Origin: Acuticoccus sediminis
Lineage (GTDB): Bacteria; Pseudomonadota; Alphaproteobacteria; Rhizobiales; Amorphaceae
DNA length: 49,732 nucleotides
NCBI RefSeq assembly: GCF_003258595.1
Contig: NZ_QHHQ01000015.1
Span: 1-49,732 of the forward strand
Reading direction: 5' to 3'
The translations under genes were made by a program, and so were the position numbers. The stretch's first letter is position 1. Each line of letters opens with the position of its first letter. The notes under the pieces were generated by a model that was given only the letters and a program-made list of their open reading frames with translations, ran no database searches and was not told the origin of the DNA. Of the stretch, positions 41,915-49,732 are shown piece by piece.

Positions 41915-43417
41915 ATGCTGACACTTGCCATCTTCCTCCCGCTCGCCGGCGCTCTCGTCCTCCTCACCGCGCCCGGGCTGACGGAGCGAACCCTGCGCCA
42001 GCTCGCGGTGGCGCTCGCCGCGGTGCCGTTCCTCCTGCTTCTGGTGGCGTGGACGCGGTTCGATACCGGCGGCGCCGCCTTCCAGCTCGTGGAGGAGGCG
42101 CCATGGGTGCCGGCGCTCGGCGTCGCCTGGCGCGTCGGCGTCGACGGCATCTCGCTGGCGCTGGCGTTGATGACGGCGCTGGTGTTCCTCGCCGCCGTCG
42201 CGTGGCCGATGGAGCGCGCCGAGCGGGTGCGCCAGTACTACGCCTGGTTCCTGTTCCTGGAGGCGATGTCGCTCGGCCTCTTCCTGACGCTCGACCTCCT
42301 GTTTTTCTACGTCTTCTTCGACCTCTCGCTGGTCGGCATGTTCTTCCTGATCGGCCGGTGGGGGCACGGCGAGCGGCAGGCGGCGGCGCTAAAATTCTTC
42401 ATCTACACCTTCGTCGGCTCCCTCGCGATCCTGCTCGCCATCATCGCGCTCGTCCTGTCGACGGACCCGCTCACCTTCGACATGCGAACCCTCATCGCCG
42501 AGCAGCCGCTGGCCGGCGCCGGGCCGATGGCAACGCTCGTCTTCCTCGGCTTTGTCGCCGGCTTCGCGATCAAGACGCCGCTCTTCCCGGTGCACACCTG
42601 GCTTCCGCCCGCGCATGTCGACGCGCCCGGGCCGGCCTCGGCGATCCTCGCGGCCGTGCTCCTCAAGATGGGCACGTACGGGATGGTGCGCATGCCGCTC
42701 CAGATGCTGCCCGAGGCGTTCGCGGCCTATGCGCTGCCGCTTGCGGTGCTGGCGCTCGTCTCGATCCTGTGGGGCGCACTGGTCGCCTTCGGCCAAACCT
42801 CCATTAAGCGGCGGATCGCCTACACCTCCGTCAACCACATGGGCTACACGGTGCTCGGCATTGCCGCGGCGGGGGCGCTTCTGTCGGGCGAGGAGGCCGC
42901 CCGGCAGCTCGCGCTGACAGGCGCTGTGGTGGAGATGGTGGCGCACGGCCTCATCACCGGGGCGCTGTTCCTGATCGCCGGCGGCATCTGGGCGCGGGCC
43001 GGGACCTATGAAATGGACCGCTTCGGGGGCCTCGCCGCCGTCGCCCCGAAGCTGACAGTGGCGACGGTGGTGGCCGCCTTCGCCAGCCTCGGCCTGCCGG
43101 GCCTCGCTGGGTTCGTGGCCGAGGTGCAGATCTTCGTCGGCACCTTCGCGGTGTTCCCGTGGCTCGCCGCGATCGGACTTCTGGGCATCCTCGTCACCGC
43201 GGCGCTGTTCCTGACGATGCTGCGGCAGGTCTTCTTCGGCCCGCTCGCGCAGGAGCGGCGCGCGTTCCCCGACGTCGGCCGCGTCGAGCTCGCGGTGCTG
43301 GCGGGGATGATGGCGCTGGTGATCCTGATCGGGGTCTATCCGACGTGGCTGCTCGACATGGTGAACGCGGCGACCGGCGCCATCGTCGCCTCGGCCGCAC
43401 CCGCAAACGGGGGCTGA
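41915..43417 (+). CDS. nuoM: NuoM-like antiporter subunit
   Basis: A 500-residue NuoM homologue with GFAIKTPLFPVHTWLPPAH (Lys220) and GLPGLAGFVAEVQIFVG. The usual catalytic Glu of the fifth helix is Asp136 here (FFYVFFDLSLVGMFFLIG). It starts one base after the nuoL stop. It is otherwise full length. Confidence 0.85.
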   Translation: MLTLAIFLPLAGALVLLTAPGLTERTLRQLAVALAAVPFLLLLVAWTRFDTGGAAFQLVEEAPWVPALGVAWRVGVDGISLALALMTALVFLAAVAWPMERAERVRQYYAWFLFLEAMSLGLFLTLDLLFFYVFFDLSLVGMFFLIGRWGHGERQAAALKFFIYTFVGSLAILLAIIALVLSTDPLTFDMRTLIAEQPLAGAGPMATLVFLGFVAGFAIKTPLFPVHTWLPPAHVDAPGPASAILAAVLLKMGTYGMVRMPLQMLPEAFAAYALPLAVLALVSILWGALVAFGQTSIKRRIAYTSVNHMGYTVLGIAAAGALLSGEEAARQLALTGAVVEMVAHGLITGALFLIAGGIWARAGTYEMDRFGGLAAVAPKLTVATVVAAFASLGLPGLAGFVAEVQIFVGTFAVFPWLAAIGLLGILVTAALFLTMLRQVFFGPLAQERRAFPDVGRVELAVLAGMMALVILIGVYPTWLLDMVNAATGAIVASAAPANGG

Positions 43418-43421
43418 GGCA

Positions 43422-44831
43422 ATGCCCGTCGGCGACCTCGCACCGGAGATCGCCGTCCTTCTGACGGCGGCCGCGGCGCTCCTCTTCGCATCGTTCGTGT
43501 CGCGGTCGTGGCACTGGTTTAGCGCCGTGATCGCGCTGTCCGGCCTCACCGTCGCGGCCATCCTGCTCGCCCAGCAGGTCGGCCGCACCGGGACCACCTT
43601 CAGCGGCACCTGGGCCATCGACGGCGCGAGCGTCTGGGCGCGGTTCGCGATCCTCGGCGCGAGCGGCCTCTGCATCATGATCTCGCCCGGCTGGTTCGCC
43701 ACCGACAGGCGGCACGGCGAGGTCTACACGATGTTCCTCCTCTCCACCCTCGGCGCGATGGCGCTCGCCGGCGCGGCAGACCTCCTGCAGCTTGTCGTAG
43801 CGGTGCTGCTGTCGTCCGTCACCGGCTATACGCTGGCCGCCTACCATCGCGGGTGGGCGATCTCGGTGGAGGCGGGGATGAAGTACTTCCTCGTCGGCGC
43901 GCTGGCCAACGCCGTGCTGGTGACCGGTGTCGTCCTCGTCACCGGCATGGCGGGCGCGACGGGCTACGAGCCGCTCGCATCGGCCTTCGCGGCCGGCCTG
44001 GAAGCGTCGCCGCTGCTTCTCGCCGGCCTCGCGATGGTGGTCGTAGGCATCGCCTACAAGCTGGGCGCCGTGCCGGCGCACGCCTGGGTGCCCGACGTCG
44101 CGGAGGGAGCGCCCGTGCCGGCGGCCGCGTTTCTCACGATCGTGCCGAAGATCGGTGCGGCGGTGGCGCTCGCCCGCCTCGTCGCCGTGGTACCGCCCGA
44201 CGCGCTGCCGATCCGCTCGCTCGTCGCCATCCTCGCCGCCGCCACGATGACGCTCGGCAATCTCGCCGCGCTGTGGCAGGACGATGTGCGCCGGCTGATC
44301 GGCTGGTCCTCGGTCAGCCAGGCCGGCTACGTGATGATGGCGGTCGCGGTCATCGGGCTCGACGCGGGGGCCGTTCACGCCCTCCTTGCGATGGTCGGCG
44401 CCTATGCGCTCGCCAACCTCGCCGCATTCGCCGTGGTGGCGGACCTTCGCGGCCGCACGGCGCTGGTCGACTATCGCGGCCTGTTCGCGGCCCGGCCGCT
44501 CGACGCGCTCGTCCTGACGCTCGCCTTCCTGTCGCTGGTCGGGATCCCGCCGACCGTCGGGTTCTTCGGCAAGTTCACGGTGTTCAGCGTGACCATCGGC
44601 GCGGGCTACGGCTGGCTCACGCTCGTCGCGGCGGTCAACACGGCCGTCTCGCTGGCCTACTACGGCCGGGTCCTGAAGCACGCCGCATTCGAGGAGCCGG
44701 CAGGGACGATGGCGCGCCTGGACAGTGCGACGCTCACCGGAGTCGTCGCATCCGGCGCGGCGATCGTGGCGCTCGGTCTTGCCGCCGGGCCTGTCCTCGG
44801 TGGGCTGGTCGATGCTACCCTTCTACCATGA
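43422..44831 (+). CDS. nuoN: NuoN-like antiporter subunit
   Basis: A 469-residue NuoN homologue. Family blocks are GMKYFLVGALANAVLVTG, YKLGAVPAHAWVPDVAEGAP and VGIPPTVGFFGKFTVF. It is last gene of the operon nuoA-(B/D-like)-H-J-K-L-M-N; subunits C, E, F, G and I have no counterpart here. A hairpin follows at 44876. Confidence 0.85.
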   Translation: MPVGDLAPEIAVLLTAAAALLFASFVSRSWHWFSAVIALSGLTVAAILLAQQVGRTGTTFSGTWAIDGASVWARFAILGASGLCIMISPGWFATDRRHGEVYTMFLLSTLGAMALAGAADLLQLVVAVLLSSVTGYTLAAYHRGWAISVEAGMKYFLVGALANAVLVTGVVLVTGMAGATGYEPLASAFAAGLEASPLLLAGLAMVVVGIAYKLGAVPAHAWVPDVAEGAPVPAAAFLTIVPKIGAAVALARLVAVVPPDALPIRSLVAILAAATMTLGNLAALWQDDVRRLIGWSSVSQAGYVMMAVAVIGLDAGAVHALLAMVGAYALANLAAFAVVADLRGRTALVDYRGLFAARPLDALVLTLAFLSLVGIPPTVGFFGKFTVFSVTIGAGYGWLTLVAAVNTAVSLAYYGRVLKHAAFEEPAGTMARLDSATLTGVVASGAAIVALGLAAGPVLGGLVDATLLP

Positions 44832-44875
44832 GGTAGCTGACCGGGGAGCCCCCATGCACATTAGTCGTTACTACC

Positions 44876-44904
44876 TGGCGCCCGATTACGTCGGGTAAGC
44901 GCCA
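44876..44904 (+). terminator. Hairpin after nuoN
   Basis: TGGCGC ... GCGCCA outer arms with CCGA/TCGG inner arms form a stem 45 bases after the nuoN stop. There is no T-tract, so termination strength is uncertain. Confidence 0.45.
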
Positions 44905-44926
44905 CCGGCAAGCGTATCGCCATGGA

Positions 44927-44972
44927 CGAATTACTTTCAACTATATACGCGAATATATCTGGTAATATTCGT
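44927..44972. repeat. AT-rich interrupted inverted repeat beside integrase
   Basis: CGAATTAC and GTAATATTCG form the arms around an AT-rich core with a smaller palindrome (TATAT ... ATATA). The AT-rich patch stands out in a GC-rich window and lies about 80 bases from the integrase stop, so it is a candidate recombination site or promoter. No direct evidence. Confidence 0.3.
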
Positions 44973-45049
44973 CCCGAAGGGATGCGCGCTGGAACGTTGC
45001 GTCAGACGTAAGCCGACAATATAGCTACCCCGTTCATTCGCCCTCCTCC

Positions 45050-46270
45050 TCAGCCGGCGAGGCGCGCGGCTCGGCCGGACGCGCGCTCCTGATCGCGGTA
45101 GTAGCGGACGGCGGCCTGGACGGAGCGGTGCAGCGAGTGGCGCATGGCGGCCTCGATAGGAACGCCTTGCAGCGAGGCTTCGGTGAGATAGCCCGCCCGC
45201 AACCCGTGCGCCGAAACCCGAGCCGCGTCGATGCCGGCACGCGCGGCCCGCGCCTTGACGATGGCGTTGACCGCATGGCCGGACAATGCGCCCTCGCCCA
45301 CCGCCCCCCAGCGATCGATGGCGCGGAAGATCGGGCCTTCGCGTGTGCCGGGCCGCACAGCGCCGAGCGCCGCGATCCAGGCCTCGAGGTGGGCCTGCGC
45401 CCGCCCCGTCACCACGAGGAAGGTGTCGTCCTCGGCCGACGTCGTCTTCGTGCGGCCGAGGATGATGGCAAGCCCGTGCGCCGCTTGCGCCGGCGCATCG
45501 ACGAGCGCCGCGCCGCGCGCCCCGTCCTGCTCCAGGCGGACCACCCGTTCCAGCCGCAGGAGGCCGAGCTCGGAGCGCCGCCGCCCGCCCGTGGCGAAGG
45601 CGACGAGCAGCAGCGTGCGGTCGCGCAGCTCGCGCAGGGACAGGGCGTCGCCGGGCAGCGGATCGGCCCCGATCATCCGGTCGAGAAGGGCGCGCGTCAC
45701 CGCCGTCTCGCTGTGGCGTTGCCGCGGCCGGTCGGCGGCCTTGCGGGCGGCGGCCAGCGTGCGGCGCACCGTGATGGAGGAGAGCGCCGCGTCGAACCCG
45801 CGCAGCTGCGCGATGCGCCGCCAGGAGGCGAGACGCCGCGCGACGGTCGCGGGCGCATGGGGCAGGGTCGTGCGCAGCATGCCCTCGGCCACCAGCGCCG
45901 CCTCGACCGCGGCCGGCATGCCGTAGCCGTCGCCGCGGACCGCGCGCTCCTCGGCCCGAAAAAGGTGATGGGCGATGAAGGCGAGCCCATCACCGTCGGC
46001 CGGCGGCCAGGCGAGGGGCGCGCCGCGCGCGGCCCGGTGCCAGGCCTCCAGATAGGCAAGGTCGGAGACGACGGCACGGACGGTGTTGTCCGGCACGGAT
46101 GCGCGCACGAGGTCCCGGAGTGTCTCGACATCGCCGGCCGTCAGGTGGCCGGCGAGCCGGTCCGCGGTGGCGACCGGCAGAAGGTCGACGAGGGCGTCGG
46201 CGACGCTCATCGCCGGTCCTGCAAGGGCGGGGGGAGGGAACCGCTTTGCATCATCCTGTGCCGTTGGCAT
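45050..46270 (-). CDS. Tyrosine recombinase/integrase
   Basis: A 406-residue site-specific recombinase. The C-terminal catalytic domain shows Arg in GGRRRSEL (about 230), Lys275 in GRTKT, SAHGLRAGYL (His355, Arg358), His378/381 in RHSLHRS and Tyr390 or 391 in AVRYYRD. The N-terminal half is the DNA-binding arm. It probably integrates or resolves the plasmid or island. It is divergent from the DUF1612 gene, with a palindrome array between them. Confidence 0.85.
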   Translation of the reverse strand: MPTAQDDAKRFPPPALAGPAMSVADALVDLLPVATADRLAGHLTAGDVETLRDLVRASVPDNTVRAVVSDLAYLEAWHRAARGAPLAWPPADGDGLAFIAHHLFRAEERAVRGDGYGMPAAVEAALVAEGMLRTTLPHAPATVARRLASWRRIAQLRGFDAALSSITVRRTLAAARKAADRPRQRHSETAVTRALLDRMIGADPLPGDALSLRELRDRTLLLVAFATGGRRRSELGLLRLERVVRLEQDGARGAALVDAPAQAAHGLAIILGRTKTTSAEDDTFLVVTGRAQAHLEAWIAALGAVRPGTREGPIFRAIDRWGAVGEGALSGHAVNAIVKARAARAGIDAARVSAHGLRAGYLTEASLQGVPIEAAMRHSLHRSVQAAVRYYRDQERASGRAARLAG

Positions 46271-46337
46271 GGCGCTCCTCGCAGCTGAGGCCGTTTCCGG
46301 GGCTGATCGTCGTCCCGGAGGGGGCGATTCGGCATGC

Positions 46338-46369
46338 TATCGTGGCACACGATAATGGGGTCTTATCGT
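46338..46369. promoter_or_regulatory. TATCGTG palindrome array (operator-like)
   Basis: TATCGTG-gca-CACGATA (46338-46354) is perfect, and its right half also pairs with TTATCGT (46363-46369) across seven bases. Three spaced half-sites between divergent integrase and HTH genes look like an operator for one of them. Confidence 0.45.
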
Positions 46370-46463
46370 CGGCCAGCGCGGAAACCGGACCGGCGAGATG
46401 TGTTGGACAGGAACAACGTGTTACTGTCCGCAAGAGAGTCGCGCCGCTCCGGAAACCCGCCCC

Positions 46464-47618
46464 ATGCACCGCCCCATGGACCGCCATGCACCGTCCCGCT
46501 CCGGCCTCGATCCGGAGCCCATCGCCGCGGCATCCCTGGCCCTCGGCCGCCTCGCCGAGGCGGTGCGCCGGTCCCCCATGGCCGCCGCCTTCCGCCTCCG
46601 CGAAACCGCCACCGTCGCTGCCGAAATGGCCGCGCGACGCCTCGGGCCGGCGCGGGCGCAGGACCTCTTTGCCATCGTCGCCGGTGCGCCGGGCGCCCAT
46701 GTCGACGCGGGGGACGAGCTCCACGCCGCCCTGTGGTTCTGGCGGCAGGGCCTGCGCGCCTGGTACATGCAGCCGCTTCCCGCCCCCTGGGGCGGCGCCG
46801 AGCCCGACGACTACGGCGACAGCGAGCGGGCGCGCGACTGGCAGGCCGACGATGGGGCCACCCTCCACCCCGAGATCGCCACCGCCCTCGCGCGTATCGG
46901 CCCGCTGCAGCCGCACGCCGGTCTCGTCGCGCGCCTGCAGGCGATCCGTCGCGCCGGCCCGCGCGAACGCGTCGTCGGCGCCTTCGACATCGCCCTCGTG
47001 CTCGCGCTGCGGCCGGTCACCGGATCCGTCCTTCCCTGCCTCGCCACCATCATGCCGCCCGCCGGCGCGGCAACGGCGTTCGAGCCCTGGCTGGCCCGCA
47101 CGGCGCTCCGCATGGCCCGTGCGGCCGACGCCAGCCGCGCCCGCCTTCTCACCCTCGAAGGGGCCTGGCGACGCTGGCAGGGGAGGGTGGGGGCGCACCG
47201 GACGAGCTCGCAGCGGCCGGCCGTCCTTGCCCTGCTCGCCCATTCGCCCCTCCTCACACCATCCGCAGTGGCCGCCTCCCTCGATGTGGCCTCAAGGACC
47301 GGGTTGCGGCATCTGCAGGCGCTGGAAGCGGCCGGGGTGGTGCGTGAGGTGACGGGGCGCGCCCGCTGGCGCCTCTACGCCGCCTCCGATCTCGGGCTTT
47401 CCCCCTGGGCACCGCGGCGCCGGCAGCAGCCCGAGCCGCCATCTGCCGAAACCGGGGCTGGTTTCTCAGTTCCGCCCGCCGATCCGCTCCCGCCCGTGGA
47501 CTTCGACAGCATCGATCGCATGCTCCACGATGCCTACCACGCCGTCGATCGCGCCATGCTCCACATGGAAGCCCGGTTTGCCGACCCGGCGGGACACCCG
47601 CCGGGTCGGTCGCGGTGA
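46464..47618 (+). CDS. DUF1612/RHE_PE00001-like HTH protein
   Basis: A 384-residue protein from the ATG at 46464 (MHRPMDRHAPSRSGL; 46476 possible). The N-terminal region (ALGRLAEAVRRSPMAAAFRL ...) and a central helix-rich part resemble the DUF1612 family of rhizobial plasmids. At about 249-310 a winged helix-turn-helix is visible (TPSAVAASLDVASRTGLRHL ... GVVREVTGRARWRLY). It probably regulates plasmid or integrase genes. It faces away from the integrase. Confidence 0.6.
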   Translation: MHRPMDRHAPSRSGLDPEPIAAASLALGRLAEAVRRSPMAAAFRLRETATVAAEMAARRLGPARAQDLFAIVAGAPGAHVDAGDELHAALWFWRQGLRAWYMQPLPAPWGGAEPDDYGDSERARDWQADDGATLHPEIATALARIGPLQPHAGLVARLQAIRRAGPRERVVGAFDIALVLALRPVTGSVLPCLATIMPPAGAATAFEPWLARTALRMARAADASRARLLTLEGAWRRWQGRVGAHRTSSQRPAVLALLAHSPLLTPSAVAASLDVASRTGLRHLQALEAAGVVREVTGRARWRLYAASDLGLSPWAPRRRQQPEPPSAETGAGFSVPPADPLPPVDFDSIDRMLHDAYHAVDRAMLHMEARFADPAGHPPGRSR

Positions 47619-47644
47619 GCCTCAAGCCAGCCGCGCTCCCAACA

Positions 47645-47890
47645 CGAGCGATCCCAGCGCGAGGCGCTGAAGGCCGCCGGCTGCGAGAAGGTGTTCAAGG
47701 AGAGGGTTCCGGCGCAGCGTGACCGCCGCAACTCGCTGCAGCGATCGACGACATGAGGAAGGGCAACACCCTCGTCGTCTGGAAGTCCACCGCCTCGCGC
47801 GCTGCATAAAGCTGCTCCTAGAGACCGTCAAAGGCCTCGAGGCCGAAAGCATCGATCTTCGCTCTCGCTGCGACGATGCGTTGCCGATGC
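47645..47890 (+). pseudogene. Serine recombinase (resolvase) relic
   Basis: In two plus-strand frames the text reads SQREALKAAGCEKVFKERV and LAAAIDDMRKGNTLVVWKS, matching the Tn3-type resolvase signature. Frame changes and stops make it non-functional. A region to its left (47619-47644) and to its right (47891-47909) shows nothing else. Confidence 0.6.
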
Positions 47891-47909
47891 CATTGCCTCT
47901 GGTCAACGA

Positions 47910-48387
47910 TCAAGCAAAGGCGAATGAATGCATGCCACGTGTCAGTCGCGACCAACGGTTCAGGCGCCTTCGCGACAAATTATCCTTGGCGTCGTGCTTC
48001 AAGTGGCAGCGTTGGCAAAGCGCGGCGAGGTTTGACGGTGCGTTGTTGAATGGATCGTGGTCGAGATGGCAGCACGCAAGGGACACCATCGAGCGGCGCA
48101 GACCGATCATCGCCGCATCCCTCTCCGGCGAGACCAGTTCGGGCCAGAGCCACCCTTGTTGAAGCGCCCGATCCCGGAGCACCGAAGGCGGCGCCAAAAC
48201 GACCTTCCTTCCTCTCTCGTCGCGCCAGGCATCGCCGTTCCACCAGAGACCGACGCGTCCTGCAACGCGCATCTCGCCAAGATGCCAAACACGCGCTCCG
48301 TGCGGTCTTGCGCACCGTTCACAGCATCCCCCCGCACGCTCGAAGCGAATGACATGACTGAGCTCCGTCCAATCGATCGGATAGAAC
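47910..48387 (-). pseudogene. HNH endonuclease, broken by IS66 and a frame change
   Basis: The minus-strand frame from about 48385 reads FYPIDWTELSHVIRFERAGG, then CCERC. It then needs a one-base change near 48318 to continue as RTERVWHLGEMRVAGRVGLW and then to CHLDHDPFNNAPSNLAALCQ, RCHLKHD (the HNH zinc core). The first codons are missing because the IS66 end begins at 48388. The family occurs in phage and mobile elements. As written it is inactive. Confidence 0.65.
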
Positions 48388-49655
48388 GTAAGCGCTCACG
48401 GTGGGCCGTCTACGCGGGGAGCGGGTGCCAGGGCATGAGGTCGTCGAGCTGACGGTTGCTCCAGCCGCTCGCGATGCGCTCGAGGGTGAGGGTCAGCCAG
48501 GCGTGCGGGTCGATGCCGTTGAGCTTGGCGGTCGTCAGCAGCGTGGCGAGTGTGGCCCAGGTTCGGCCGCCCCCATCGGAGCCGGCGAACAGAGCGTTCT
48601 TGCGGGTAATGGTCTGCGGGCGGATGGCGCGCTCGACGATGTTGGAGTCGAGCTCGACGCGGCCGTCGTTGAGGAAGCGCTCCAGGTCGGCGCGGCGTGG
48701 CAGTGCGTAGCGGATGACCTCGGCGGTCTTCGCCTTGCGGAGGATGCGTGCGAGCTCGGCGAGCCAGCGCTCGAACAGTTCGGCGACGATCGGCGCGGCG
48801 GTCTTCTGACGGGCGGCCTGGCGGGCCTCGGCGGGACGTCCGCGGATCTCGGCCTCGAGGTGCCAGAGTGCGGCCATGCGCTCCACGGTCCATGTTGCGG
48901 TCTGCGATGAACCGGCGACGTGAAGCTCGTAGAACTTGCGCCTCAGATGCGCCCAGCAGGCGGCGAGCGTCATCGGTGCCTCGGACCGCGCCGGGTCGGC
49001 GAGGCGCCTGTAGGCGGTGTAGCCGTCGACCTGCAGGATGCCGGTGAAGCCCGCGAGGTGTCGCGCGGGGTGGTCGCCGCCGCGGCCGTCCTCGAACCGG
49101 TAGGCGACCATCGGCGGATCGGTGCCGCCGAAGGGGCGGTCGTCGCGCGCGTAGGCCCACAGCCACGCGCTCTTCGTCTTGCCGCGGCCGGGGTCGAGGG
49201 TCGGCAGCGTCGTCTCGTCGGCGAAGATGCGGGGGCCGGCGCGGATGTGATCGAGGACGCGGGCGGCCAGCGGCTCGAGGTGGAAGCCGACGCGGCCCAT
49301 CCAGCCGGCCATCAGGTTGCGGCCGAGCTCCACGCCGTCGCGGCGATAAATATTGCCCTGGCGGTAGAGCGGCAGGCCGTCGGCGTATTTGGAGACGGCG
49401 ACGTGTGCGAGAAGCGCTTCGGTCGGCAGCCCCGCCTCGATCAGCCGGGCCGGTGCCGAGGCTTGGACGACCCCGTCGCGGCACGTCTTGCAGGCGTACT
49501 TCGGCCGGCGGGTGACGATGACGCGGCGAGGAGCATCGCCTTCAGCGTCTCGGGATCATCGGGGAGATCGGCGGCCGGGCTCATGGCGCGATTGAATCAT
49601 GCCGTGCCGATTCGCGCCCGCATCAAGCCGCGCCCTGAGTCACCTCGCCGCAGGT
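48388..49655 (-). mobile_element. IS66-family element, left end defined
   Basis: Its left end starts GTAAGCGCTCACGGTGG (48388), typical of IS66-family inverted repeats. It contains an internally deleted tnpC (48410-49584) and no tnpA or tnpB. The right limit is not seen; an IS21-type end starts at 49656. It inserted into an HNH gene. Confidence 0.65.
48410..49584 (-). pseudogene. tnpC: IS66 transposase TnpC with internal deletion
   Basis: The true N terminus MSPAADLPDDPETLKAMLLA at 49584 is joined, out of frame, to RRVIVTRRPKYACKTCRDG at about 49525. About 130 codons of the usual N-terminal half (leucine zipper, HTH and zinc-finger start) are missing. The remainder (VSKYADGLPLYRQGNIYRRD, then FADETTLPTLDPG, and DSNIVERAIRP with catalytic acids) reads to the stop. 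It is inactive as written. Family knowledge places tnpC after tnpA/B, which are absent. Confidence 0.75.
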
Positions 49656-49732
49656 TGTGATCCGGCGTGGAATTTTGACCCCATAGAGCGGGGGATCGGC
49701 GTCCAATTTTGACCCCCTGAGGCGCGGGTTGC
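49656..49732 (+). mobile_element. IS21-type element end (right edge)
   Basis: Starts TGTGATCCGGCGTGGAATT and carries two TTTTGACCCC repeats separated by GGCGTCCAA, like the left edge but in inverse orientation. The spacer between repeats is longer here. The element body lies right of the window. Confidence 0.6.

Noticed and set aside
35749-44681. Several 300-500-codon minus-strand frames opposite DUF305 and the nuo-like genes
   Set aside because: All are antisense shadows with Arg/Gly/His-rich text and no recognisable domain; the plus-strand genes have clear family motifs and overlapping junctions.
46251-47243. 330-codon minus-strand frame opposite the DUF1612 gene
   Set aside because: Arg/Gly-rich shadow without motif; the plus-strand frame has a winged HTH.
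1-49732. CRISPR array, tRNA, rRNA or riboswitch
   Set aside because: No regularly spaced direct repeats, no cloverleaf-like or rRNA segments and no known riboswitch motif noticed on reading both strands.

Overview
The window is high-GC DNA with alphaproteobacterial-style genes. It carries a DUF1612/RHE_PE00001-type helix-turn-helix protein and a tyrosine recombinase, as seen on rhizobial-type plasmids, plus copper-handling genes typical of Hyphomicrobiales and relatives. It reads as an accessory island or plasmid segment, not a core chromosome. Two IS21-type ends point outwards at the two edges (about 1-77 and 49656-49732). Relics of IS3, IS481, IS66 and IS630 elements and of a serine recombinase mark other seams. 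Taxonomy is inferred from gene content only.

Region 1 (275-8562) is a defence-like island. On the minus strand an S8 subtilase and an AAA ATPase match the IetAS anti-phage pair. They follow a compact ubiquitin-like operon: a two-domain multiubiquitin protein, a Prok-E2_E protein with no cysteine, a JAB/JAMM domain plus ThiF/E1 (split by a -1 frame change), and a DUF6527 protein. An XRE repressor and an ImmA/IrrE-type metallopeptidase diverge from it across an intergenic region carrying ATGTCGA half-sites. A small CEMC-motif gene with an extra G in a G7 run closes the plus-strand arm.

Region 2 (8739-35785) is a large metal, mainly copper, detoxification block. It opens with a P1B-2 Zn/Cd/Pb ATPase, followed by a junction that truncates both an Nramp gene and ccdA. 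A minus-strand copper/redox operon follows (small membrane protein, two SCO-like proteins, PCuAC, Met-rich proteins, CcmG-like thioredoxin, cytochrome c, DUF411, BNR protein). Then come a CueR regulator and a CopA ATPase, divergent, each with its own 19-bp-spacer MerR promoter. After an IS630 relic there is a minus-strand operon (lipoprotein, TolC-type channel, multicopper oxidase, cupredoxin, CusF-like protein). A plus-strand operon follows (second multicopper oxidase, DUF411, L,D-transpeptidase, cytochrome c, DsbD/ScsB, DsbA/ScsC, further cytochrome c, DUF305). The order DUF411, cytochrome c, thiol-redox protein occurs twice.

Region 3 (36834-44831) is the most unusual part: a tight operon of complex I membrane-arm homologues NuoA, H, J, K, L, M and N. 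In place of NuoB, C, D, E, F, G and I there is one 325-residue protein with weak NuoB-like and NuoD-like stretches and no Fe-S cysteine set. NuoJ has a histidine-rich tail, and NuoH lacks familiar quinone-site acidic motifs. This looks like an ion-translocating complex without a normal redox arm, beside metal-resistance genes.

Region 4 (44832-49732) holds the recombinase, an operator-like palindrome array, the DUF1612 protein, a decayed serine recombinase, an HNH nuclease gene cut by an IS66 insertion, an internally deleted IS66 transposase, and the right IS21-type end. Single-base frame breaks recur through the window; they could be real decay or sequencing error.
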